Shown piece after piece: positions 26,016 through 33,347 of a DNA stretch of 64,000 bases. Under the pieces are notes generated by a model, which worked only from the letters and a program-made list of their open reading frames with translations, had not been told where the DNA came from and ran no database searches. Source of the DNA: G963675935 sp963823895 (GTDB lineage: Bacteria; Planctomycetota; Planctomycetia; Pirellulales; Thermoguttaceae); the NCBI GenBank assembly GCA_963823895.1, contig CAWGNG010000020.1, positions 434,001 through 498,000 of the forward strand. Direction: 5' to 3'. Within the stretch, counting starts at the first letter, position 1, and each line of letters opens with the position of its first letter. The position numbers and the translations under genes are program-made.

Positions 26016-26840
26016 TCATCCCGACCACTCTTCAGGCAATGAGCCTTCGTTCAAGTGCCGTAACCAGGAGTCCTTGGAGAAGCGACAGTTTCCGCACAAA
26101 ATCGACACGCTCGGTATCATTGCTAGGACTCTTCTTGCCGCTGTCCAAAGAGCATCGCTCACACCGCTGTTCTGCAAATTCACAAGAAACTCGCCGCCAG
26201 TCACTCGGCATGTATAAAAGAATAGGCCACCGTTCGAACTACTGAGCCTCTCAGGGCTCTGAAGAAACCATCCCGTGGAGTCTCTGGGCACTTTCCCTTC
26301 CGGCACAGACTCACCTCCATAACATCGCCACACCACCTCTTGTCCGTGTGCCTTAAACCATTCAATCCAATCGCTTGGCAAAGGGTAAGGTTGAGTGGTG
26401 GTTTGGGCAGACATCGAGCAATTGTCCAGCCACGGCTCGATCTTCTGCTTCCGTTCATTCTGGCAAATCTCAAGTTCTGTGCAGACAAGCCGAAGTTCGC
26501 CCGGAACATCCAGGGTGATGCCAAGATCGTCACCAGAGTCGAACAGATCGACTCCCTGCACGCAATTATCAGGATCAAAAGCTGCGATGGGCTGTAGGGA
26601 CCATTGCTTCACTCCGCTGGCCGTAACCCGAGACACTTGAATGGTCCTTAGTTGCCCTGCCTCGCCCCAGCCACCTAGCGCCAACTCCAGAATCACTGAG
26701 CAGGGTGTAGTTGATTGTTCGGACGGCATAGGATCGAGAACCAGAACCATCGAGTCCTCGAACATGCCGTTTTCAGAAAGCCACGCTTCAAGCTGCGGCT
26801 TTGAAGTAATGAGTTGGGTCTTCATCTTTGATTCTGCCAT
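26016..26840 (-). CDS. Hypothetical protein, possibly horizontally acquired
   Basis: 274 aa with no signal peptide or membrane segment. Acidic stretches (DLFDSGDDLGITLDVPGEL) and several Cys and Trp residues; I recognise no domain. A later start at 26825 (MKTQLITSKPQ) is possible; neither has a clear ribosome-binding site. It lies in the lower-GC interval bounded by the ssrA 3'-end repeat, so it is probably cargo of the element. Confidence 0.5.
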   Translation of the reverse strand: MAESKMKTQLITSKPQLEAWLSENGMFEDSMVLVLDPMPSEQSTTPCSVILELALGGWGEAGQLRTIQVSRVTASGVKQWSLQPIAAFDPDNCVQGVDLFDSGDDLGITLDVPGELRLVCTELEICQNERKQKIEPWLDNCSMSAQTTTQPYPLPSDWIEWFKAHGQEVVWRCYGGESVPEGKVPRDSTGWFLQSPERLSSSNGGLFFYTCRVTGGEFLVNLQNSGVSDALWTAARRVLAMIPSVSILCGNCRFSKDSWLRHLNEGSLPEEWSG

Positions 26841-26864
26841 TGGGTCTCATAATTGCGATAGTTC

Positions 26865-27480
26865 TTGTCGTTACCTCATCTTCTCTGGCAAGATCACGTC
26901 AGCAAACAGGACAGAGAGTTCATGCTCGTGCTGTCCTGTTACTGTGTGGATGATGACCGTGTGGCTGCGGCCATTGCTGTGAACCTTTCTTACGTCGAAT
27001 CCATGCCCATTCAAACGACGTTTGGTCTAGGCGGCACTCAGATTGACAAACAGCCTTTCACCCTTGATCTTGTTCGTTTCATTCACTTGAGGATATTCTC
27101 CGAAGGGAAGACAGGGCCGTCAACTCCCTGAAAACCGACCTATCGCTAGGAACTAATCGCTCGGCCATCGAGCGTGGGCTTCTTGGACGGTCATCTCGCC
27201 TCAGGCAGCCTTCCAGGTCGCATAGACGCCCTAGACACGGGATTCGGAAGGGATTCTACATCAGAACACCAACTGTCTTGTTTACACCGATGGCGATGAT
27301 GTTGCTTTCCCGATGAGTTCGGACTTAGATTACGATTACGAGACGCCATCGCCCTTCACTAGATAAGGGTCCAGATCCTGTGTCAGATAAGCGGCACTAT
27401 GTATCTGACACGTTTGCCATTTTGAGCCAATGTCGGTGCGAAGATGTGACAACTCCCACATCACATAAGGCACCAAAAGC
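26865..27480. other. Stretch without a supported gene
   Basis: Short frames on both strands show no domain or start signal. It contains the inverted pair GTGTCAGATA / TATCTGACAC near 27378-27415, related to the direct boxes at 25862-25885. Confidence 0.4.
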
Positions 27481-27510
27481 AAAAGGCTTGCGACGTCTCG
27501 CAAGCCTTTT
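27481..27510 (-). terminator. Terminator of ssrA
   Basis: AAAAGGCTTGCG and CGCAAGCCTTTT pair around six bases, just after the 3' end of ssrA and with T residues following on the minus strand. Confidence 0.85.
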
Positions 27511-27517
27511 GAGCGAG

Positions 27518-27877
27518 TGGAGGCGGCGGGAATCGAACCCGCGTCCCGCAACATCTCCGTGACGGCCTCTACGTGTGTAGTCGGATGATTTAAGCCTTCG
27601 CCGCTTTAGCCCCCAACCGACGGGGTGAAAACGCAGCTAGTCGGCAGCTTGTTTAATCCCGGGCGTGGCCAACGGCGACCCGAGACGATCCGGAATTTGT
27701 GACCAGCAGTCGGGCCTCTCCGGCGGAAGCCCTCAGCCGGGGCAACCTATCTCTAGGCGGCCATTGCGAGATTAGACTCGGCAATTAAGGTTTTTGGTCT
27801 GCTTTTTACGTGGCCTGCTGACCAACCACGACACGCCACCGGCACTTCAATTGCCCGGTCGAATCCAGTTCGCCCCC
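27518..27877 (-). ncRNA. ssrA: tmRNA (transfer-messenger RNA)
   Basis: About 360 nt. The 5' end reads GGGGGCGAACTGGATTCGAC and the 3' end GGTTCGATTCCCGCCGCCTCC followed by A; GGGGGCG pairs with CGCCTCC to form the acceptor stem, and CCA is not encoded. The tag frame runs from 27782 to 27753: resume codon GCC, then AESNLAMAA and TAG, close to the usual planctomycete tags and ending in the AA recognised by ClpXP-type proteases. It rescues stalled ribosomes. Its 3' end seems to have served as an integration site. Confidence 0.95.
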
Positions 27878-28118
27878 AAACACGCTCTTCTTCGGTCGAA
27901 CGCTGGATCGCTCAACAACAATTCTACCTCGGCGGGGTGGAATGGTCCAGTGGCTGGCGGCGCGGTTTTCAACCTGCTAAAATTGCCCCTTTCGGCAGCG
28001 GCGGACGCCAGCCCGGATCGCCATCCCGTGCGGGACTCGCCTTCTCCACGGGCATTTCACGAACCGTCTCGCGAAAGATTCGCTGGCCGCCTCGTCACCC
28101 AGCAAATGAAAGCCGCAC

Positions 28119-29003
28119 ATGAACCCGTTTCAGGTCATCATCCTCGCCATAGTCCAAGGGCTGGCCGAGTTGCTTCCGGTCTCCAGTTCCGCCCACGTGA
28201 TCGTGGCCGAAAAACTGATGGGTTTGGACCCCGCGAAGCCGGAAATGACTCTGCTGTTGGTGATGCTCCACACCGGGACGATGTTCGCCGTCATCCTCTA
28301 TTTTTGGCGGGCTTGGAGAGGCAGTATTTTTGCATCGCGCGAGGCGTTCTGGCAGCAGGCTCTCCGGCTCTTAATCGCCACGGTGCCGACGGTCGCCGTG
28401 GGCGTACTCATTATTGGCACTGAAAAGGGCGCGGAGAGGTTGGGCTATCAGGTCAAAGACGCCAGCGGCCATCTGCAAAAGATCGAGGTTGAGCTATTGT
28501 TCCGCAACCTCGGCCTCATCGCCGCCGCACTCACGGCAGGCGGCGTATTGATCCTCGTCGCCGGACTGGTCGAACGCAGAAGGGCTGGGCAGCGAGCGAT
28601 TGGGTTTGCAGACGCCGCATGGATCGGCGTCGTACAAAGCCTGTTTCTCCCGTTTCGGGGGTTTTCGCGGTCCGGCGGAACGATTTCAACCGGCCTTCTA
28701 CGAGGTGTTCTCAAACCAAGACTCGAAGAATTTAGTTTTGCGATGGCGGTGATCGTTACCCCGCCGATCATCGTACGCGAAGTACTGCGCTTGGTTCGCG
28801 CCCAGCACGAAAGCAGCGGTGCAGCCGTAACGTGGAGCTTGTTCGCGCCCAGCCTATTGGGTATGGTCTGCGCCTTCCTGGCCGGCCTGCTGGCGCTCAA
28901 GTGGCTTTCCCGCTGGCTGGAGGGGGGGCGGTGGTATCTTTTCGGCGCCTATTGCCTGCTAGCTGCTGCCATACTCTTTACGCTCCATTGCCGAGGCTAT
29001 TGA
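28119..29003 (+). CDS. uppP: Undecaprenyl-diphosphatase
   Basis: 294 aa polytopic membrane protein of the BacA/UppP family. The first motif QGLAELLPVSSSAH and the second RGFSRSGGTISTGLL carry the conserved Glu, Ser, His and Arg residues. It removes a phosphate from undecaprenyl diphosphate so that the lipid carrier of cell-wall and glycan precursors can be reused. Length is slightly above the usual 270, with an insertion near residues 100-130 (KGAERLGYQVKDASGH). Single gene. Confidence 0.9.
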   Translation: MNPFQVIILAIVQGLAELLPVSSSAHVIVAEKLMGLDPAKPEMTLLLVMLHTGTMFAVILYFWRAWRGSIFASREAFWQQALRLLIATVPTVAVGVLIIGTEKGAERLGYQVKDASGHLQKIEVELLFRNLGLIAAALTAGGVLILVAGLVERRRAGQRAIGFADAAWIGVVQSLFLPFRGFSRSGGTISTGLLRGVLKPRLEEFSFAMAVIVTPPIIVREVLRLVRAQHESSGAAVTWSLFAPSLLGMVCAFLAGLLALKWLSRWLEGGRWYLFGAYCLLAAAILFTLHCRGY

Positions 29004-29223
29004 TCGGGCGTTCGGGAGCGGTCAGCGGTCGCCGCATTTCCACTTCCCGTCGACTTCGGGCGAATCCGGGCGTGGTAAGAAGCGGCATCACCGGACGTGC
29101 GCTCGATTGGCCGCCCCCCTTCCGCCGCTTCGGGCAATCTGTCATAATCAAGGATTCCCCGTCGGGGCCATACGGCCCGGTGGCGGGGTTTTCGCATATC
29201 CCGGGCTTTCATGGAGTGTCGTT

Positions 29224-30123
29224 ATGTTCAAAAACCTCAATCCCTTGGCGATCGGCGTATCGGGCCACCAGAGCGAAATTATCGAGTTGGCCCTGACCTA
29301 CGGTTTCGCGGGAATGGACTTGAACATGGCAGAATTCGCCTCCCGCGCCAGGCTCAAGGGGATGCCTTACGCCAAGCGGCTGATCCAAAGCGCCAAGATT
29401 CGCATCGGCACGTTCGCCCTGCCATTGGAGTGGGATAGCGACGACGATGTGTTTCAGAAGAACCTGAAGAAGCTGCCGGAATTGGCCGACTGTGCGAAAG
29501 AACTGGGCTGCACGCGCTGCACCGCCCTGCTTGCCCCCGCCGGCGACTCCCGGCCGTACCACGAGAACTTCGAATTCCACCGCCACCGCTTCCACGACAT
29601 CTGCACCGTACTGAAACCGGCGGAAATCCGCGTGGCCCTGGGCTTCCAAGCCGCCGAAAGTCTCCGCCAGAATCAGGCCTTCCAGTTTATCCATGAGCTC
29701 GACGCGTTGATGCTGCTGGTGAACATGGTGGCCGAGCCGAACCTGGGGCTCTTGCTCGACGTCTGGGAGGTCGTGGCCGCCGGCGGATCGATCGACAGCG
29801 TTCGCAAGCTGCCGCGCGAGCAGATTGTGGCCGTGCAAGTGGCCGAGATGCCCGCCAACGTGCCGCTGGCCGAATTGGACGAAAAGACGTCGCGCCTGCT
29901 GCCGGGCGGCGAAAACGGACGCATCGACGTGGCCGGATTCCTTGCGGTGCTGCGGGAAAAGGGCTACGACGGCCCCGTCACGGTAAAGGCGTCGCGCAAC
30001 GCCTTCCAGAGCCGCCGCCGCAACGTGGTCATCAAGCAGACCAGCGAGGCGCTGGAAAAGGTGATGAACCCCAGGCCACCATCCGTCGCGCAGCCGACGA
30101 CGGCCGCCGCAACGCCCTCGTAG
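29224..30123 (+). CDS. Sugar phosphate isomerase/epimerase (TIM barrel)
   Basis: 299 aa from ATG 29224 (GGAG 10 bases upstream); the longer open frame from 29107 lacks a start signal. Pattern of the xylose isomerase-like AP endonuclease 2 superfamily: ELALTYGFAGMDLNM, a middle NLGLLLDVWEV strand with the metal-binding region, and PVTVKASRN at the end. The reaction cannot be named. A family-1 palindrome separates it from the convergent gene behind. Confidence 0.75.
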   Translation: MFKNLNPLAIGVSGHQSEIIELALTYGFAGMDLNMAEFASRARLKGMPYAKRLIQSAKIRIGTFALPLEWDSDDDVFQKNLKKLPELADCAKELGCTRCTALLAPAGDSRPYHENFEFHRHRFHDICTVLKPAEIRVALGFQAAESLRQNQAFQFIHELDALMLLVNMVAEPNLGLLLDVWEVVAAGGSIDSVRKLPREQIVAVQVAEMPANVPLAELDEKTSRLLPGGENGRIDVAGFLAVLREKGYDGPVTVKASRNAFQSRRRNVVIKQTSEALEKVMNPRPPSVAQPTTAAATPS

Positions 30124-30141
30124 CGCGGCGGCGCCGGATCC

Positions 30142-30212
30142 GGTGGGGCAGACATTCCTGTCTGCCAGATGTGCCGCCCTTTCTTGCGGCAGACAGGAAT
30201 GTCTGCCCCACC
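30142..30212. repeat. Palindromic repeat family 1, reverse orientation
   Basis: GGTGGGGCAGACATTCC at the left and its complement at the right; the loop GATGTGCCGCCCTTTCTTG is the reverse complement of the loop at 10306-10376, which shows that the whole roughly 70-bp unit, not just the arms, has been copied. Confidence 0.9.
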
Positions 30213-30243
30213 TCGGTGCGAAATGCAGCCTAATGCGCGGCCC

Positions 30244-30525
30244 CTATCTGATCCGTGCCGCGACCACGGCTTGAAGTTGCAGCACCAGGCGGCGAGCCTC
30301 GGCAGCGGCCTTGCGGGCTTCGGCCAGCAGGGCATGGGAGTCGCTGTCCATCACCGCGGACTGTTCTTCCAGGCGGCGGCAACACTCCAGAATCCGCTCG
30401 ATCGGACGTTGCAGGTCTTGTGCGGCAACGCGAGCTTGGACCTTGGCATCGTGCCCCAGTGGCTCCAATTCCAATTGTTGGCGTTGCTGGGCCTCCCGCG
30501 CGGGCTGGTTCGCGCCGTCCGTCAT
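30244..30525 (-). CDS. Small coiled-coil protein
   Basis: 93 aa, almost entirely helical and rich in Ala, Glu, Gln, Arg; heptad pattern from residue 25 to the end. GGGAGG precedes the ATG. Its start overlaps the stop of the broken kinase gene (ATGA), so it was probably the last gene of a two-component operon. No known family. Confidence 0.55.
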   Translation of the reverse strand: MTDGANQPAREAQQRQQLELEPLGHDAKVQARVAAQDLQRPIERILECCRRLEEQSAVMDSDSHALLAEARKAAAEARRLVLQLQAVVAARIR

Positions 30526-30816
30526 GACGTTTTCCTCCCGTTTTCGAGATGCGGCAGTGCAACTGCCGCACTAACCGCTGCCGCGCCAACCGCTGCTGCA
30601 CCAACGGACGCCGCAGCGACCTCCGCCGCGCCGCCGGCGACCGCCGCCGACTGCGGGCATCCATCGATCGGCAGGCGGACGATAAAGGTCGTTCCCCGGC
30701 CAACCTCGGTCTCGAAGTCGATCGTTCCGCCATGTTTAGCCGCAGCGTTCCAGGCACCTCTTCACCAGCCGCGCCTGGGTGGCGTCGTCCTCCACGTACA
30801 ACACGCGGTCGCTCAA
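30522..30816 (-). pseudogene. Internally deleted receiver-histidine kinase gene
   Basis: The TTG at 30816 overlaps the stop of the HD-GYP gene and opens LSDRVLYVEDDATQARLVK, the start of a receiver domain, which stops after 26 codons. In another frame the end of a histidine kinase follows at once: AAAKHGGTIDFETEVGRG (G2 box region) and TTFIVRLPID. Everything between is gone. The tail holds a family-2 palindrome (30553-30571) and Ala-rich repeats. So a hybrid sensor gene lost its middle. Confidence 0.7.
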
Positions 30817-31955
30817 ACCAACGCTCCTTCGCCCTGGGGAAAAATCACGACTCCGTCGGCAAACCGGTCGCGAATCGCGTGGATCTCGGGCAGCGAACGG
30901 ATGAAAGCGGCGTGTACGCGCGGATCGAAGTGCGTCCCCACCGTCGAATCCATGATCGTCAGCGCCTCCTCCTCGGGCCGGGCGGGGCGGTAAGGGCGAT
31001 GCGACGTCAGCGCGTCGAACACGTCGGCCACTGCCACGATCCGCGACTCCAGCGGAATCGCTTCGCCGGCCAGCCCGCGCGGATAGCCGCTACCGTCCCA
31101 TCGCTCGTGATGCGACAGCGCGATTGTCGCCGCCATCTCCAGCACCGGATCGCGGTTCTCCAGCGTCTCCTTCATCGCCGGCGGCTCGATCGCGTACCAA
31201 TCCAATAGCGGCACCATCGCCTTCGACTGCTCGCGGAGGATGCTCTCGCCGATCTCGCAATGCCGCTGCATGATGATCCACTCCTCGTCGCCCAACGGAC
31301 CGGGCTTCAGCAGCACGCTGTCGGGAATGCCGATCTTGCCGATGTCGTGCAGCGGGGCGGCCAGCAGCAGCATTTCCAGAAACGACCGCGGCATCTCCAT
31401 CGCCGCGGCCACCGCCCGGCTGTAACAACCGACGCGAATCACGTGGTTTCCCGTGTCCTCGTCGCGGAACTCCGCCGCCATGCCCAACCGGCAAACGACG
31501 GTCATCCGCAACTGCGCCAAATCCAGGCTCTGCCGCTGAATCGTCGCGCTGAGTATCTCGTTGCTGGCCCGCAAACCGTCCTGGTAGCTCTTCGTCTGCA
31601 ACACATTCTTCAGCCGGGCGATCAACTGGCCGGCATCGACCGGCTTGTTCAACAGATCGACCGCCCCGCACAACAGCGCCTTCTCCTTCAACTCGCTGTC
31701 GTTCAGGCCGGTCAGAACCACCACCGGCACCTCCTTCGTCTTGTCCGTCTGCCGGATGCGTTCGAGCAACTCGATGCCGGGCATGCGGACGTCGGTGACC
31801 ACCACGTCGTAGGCCGTCTCCAGCAGCGACTCCCAAGCCTGCTCCGGGTTGCGGATGAACGTCATCTCCCAGTCGTCGCTCTGATGGTGCAGCGTGCGTC
31901 GCAGCGCGTCCAGCATTCGCTGGTCATCATCGACAATCAGAATCTGCTTTTTCAC
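30813..31955 (-). CDS. Response regulator with HD-GYP domain
   Basis: 380 aa. Receiver domain (1-125) with acidic pocket VDDD, phospho-acceptor Asp in VVTDVRMPG and Lys in LNKPVDAG. HD-GYP domain (about 155-345): LHDIGKIGIPD and SHHERWDGSGYPRG are complete, so it should hydrolyse cyclic di-GMP under phosphorylation control. A small insertion follows the HCEIGESIL motif. Its cognate kinase may have been the next gene, now broken. Confidence 0.92.
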   Translation of the reverse strand: MKKQILIVDDDQRMLDALRRTLHHQSDDWEMTFIRNPEQAWESLLETAYDVVVTDVRMPGIELLERIRQTDKTKEVPVVVLTGLNDSELKEKALLCGAVDLLNKPVDAGQLIARLKNVLQTKSYQDGLRASNEILSATIQRQSLDLAQLRMTVVCRLGMAAEFRDEDTGNHVIRVGCYSRAVAAAMEMPRSFLEMLLLAAPLHDIGKIGIPDSVLLKPGPLGDEEWIIMQRHCEIGESILREQSKAMVPLLDWYAIEPPAMKETLENRDPVLEMAATIALSHHERWDGSGYPRGLAGEAIPLESRIVAVADVFDALTSHRPYRPARPEEEALTIMDSTVGTHFDPRVHAAFIRSLPEIHAIRDRFADGVVIFPQGEGALV

Positions 31956-31981
31956 GCCGCCGCCTCCGCGTGTGGGAGCTG

Positions 31982-32057
31982 TTGTAGGAGGCGACTCCGG
32001 TCGCCGATTCTTAGCGCATTCGGCGTACAGTCGGCGACAGGAGTCGCCTCCTACAAA
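31982..32057. repeat. Palindromic repeat family 3 (TGTAGGAGGCGACTCC)
   Basis: Left arm TGTAGGAGGCGACTCCGGTC, right arm its complement ending GGAGTCGCCTCCTACA. A second copy lies inside the radical-SAM gene at 33720-33792. Confidence 0.9.
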
Positions 32058-32167
32058 AACTCACAACTGCCTCCGCGTAGTCCGCCACCTTAACCCTAGC
32101 TTACTGGCAAGAGACGAAAACTTTGGCCGCCGAGCATAACCGCCACAATTCCTACAGAAGCCCCATC

Positions 32168-32268
32168 GGAATCCTGACAAAGATGTACTCCTCTCGCTTC
32201 GCGAGAGGGAGAGCGGGCCCAAACTGCTTCACGCGGAGCGTGAACAGTACCTTTTGTTAGGATTCCTT
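32168..32268. repeat. Palindromic repeat family 5 (TACTCCTCACGC / GCGTGAGG type), diverged
   Basis: Outer boxes ATCCTGACAAAG and CTTTTGTTAGGAT, inner hairpin CCTCTCGCTTCGCGAGAGG and TTCACGCGGAGCGTGAA. A clearer copy is at 50931-51041. Confidence 0.7.
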
Positions 32269-32505
32269 AATGCCTGCGTGCCGACGCCCTGCCATTGAAG
32301 TTCCACGCCCCCTTTGGGCGAAACTGATGGATAGCGGTAATGTTTCGTTCAGCCCGGAGCCAACGGCGACGGTGTTGGCTGCACTAAGGGTAAAATGCCG
32401 GCTATCAAGCCGTAAACGCCGGGCCCGTCGCCCCTGGCTCCAGGTTCAACGAAGAACTGCGGTTGATAGCGGCGTTGACGAGGTTCTAACCGGAAGCAAG
32501 ATCCA

Positions 32506-33347
32506 ATGAGCCCTTCTGCCGCCCGAACTTCACACCGGTCGCTTCCCCGCAACTTCCGCGGCAAGAATGGCCTGCCCATCGAAATCCGCCGCTTCCCAGG
32601 GGACTGTCCCGATTTTCGCGCTAGCGAAAATGGGACTGTCCCCCTTGCCTCTGTCCCCCACGCCGTCCCTGATGCCGGCCAGCCGCTGATCGACATGTAC
32701 CTGGCCTTCCAGCCGCGAAACTCGTTCCAAGGCCTGCCGCCAATCAAGGACGAGGTTTGTGTCCGCTGGGTCCGCGAAATCCTGGTAACCGGAATTCACG
32801 TAGTTGCGCTCCGTGAGGACGAGCGCGCGGGGACTGTCCCAATTTTCGCGCTAGCGAAAATGGGACTGTCCCCTTTACCGCCACCGCCCGCGCCGCGCAG
32901 CCGATCATCGGCCACGCCGCCCTCTTTCCGGTCAACGCCCGCAAGTGCGAAATGCTGGTCGTCGTCTGCCCCGGCTTCCAGAACGTCGGCATCGGCACCG
33001 AACTGGTGCGAAGCTGCGTCGATCTGGCCGCCCAGCTCGGTTTCGAGCAAATCTGGCTCCCGGTCGATGCCACCAACGTCCGCGCCCGGCACGTCTATCG
33101 CAAGTGCGGGTTCGAGTACGTCTCGACCAAGCAAGGCCGCGAGCTCGACATGACCTGCGACGTGCGATCCGCCCGTTCCGGTGTTGGGGTGGCAGTTGCA
33201 CTGCCACCCCCAGCGATCGCCGCGAGTTCAGGGCGGCAGTTTAACTGCCACCCCAACGCAACCCGCGATCTCCACGGCCCCGCCCCGCGCGTCCCGGCCC
33301 CCTGTTTCAGCTTCCCCGCGCTACCGCACTTCGTCGTCGGAGAGTAA
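32506..33347 (+). CDS. GNAT acetyltransferase with three embedded palindromic repeats (one frameshift)
   Basis: The N-terminal half is in the frame of 32506 (PLIDMYLAFQPRNSF, then HVVALREDER); the acetyl-CoA-binding half is in another frame (IIGHAALFPVNARKCEMLVV, CPGFQNVGIGTELVRSC, HVYRKCGFEY). Between them lies a family-6 palindrome at 32829-32873. Adding one G to its leading G run would restore a single frame of about 280 codons, so this may be a sequencing error. Another copy of the same 45-bp palindrome sits in frame at 32599-32643, and family-2 palindromes form the C-terminal tail. Substrate unknown. Confidence 0.65.
32599..32643. repeat. Palindromic repeat family 6 (GGGGACTGTCCC), in frame
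   Basis: 45 bp, GGGGACTGTCCC ... GCGCTAGCG ... GGGACTGTCCCC, inside the GNAT reading frame after IEIRRF. Confidence 0.85.
32829..32873. repeat. Palindromic repeat family 6, second copy
   Basis: 45 bp, differing from the copy at 32599 by one base (CCCA instead of CCCG). It coincides with the frame change in the GNAT gene. Confidence 0.85.
33183..33257. repeat. Palindromic repeat family 2 (GGTGGCAGTTGCACTGCC), two units
   Basis: A full palindrome at 33183-33211 and a second, GGCGGCAGTTTAACTGCCACC, at 33231-33253, both inside the C-terminal coding region of the GNAT gene. Confidence 0.85.

Larger units (their letters stand above)
25755..27530. mobile_element. Putative integrated-element remnant at the ssrA 3' end
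   Basis: The 15-mer AGTGGAGGCGGCGGG at 25755-25769 is an exact direct copy of the ssrA 3' end at 27516-27530. Since ssrA reads leftward, the copy lies on its downstream side, the layout left by integrases that use tmRNA 3' ends. The interval is visibly poorer in G+C than its surroundings, holds one unfamiliar gene (26016-26840) and repeated TTATCTGACAC boxes near both borders (25862-25885, and inverted near 27378). No integrase gene remains, so it would be a deletion remnant. Confidence 0.5.

Noticed and set aside
26865..27131. 88-aa frame on the plus strand
   Set aside because: No ribosome-binding site, no domain, and unusual composition; probably chance in the low-GC interval.
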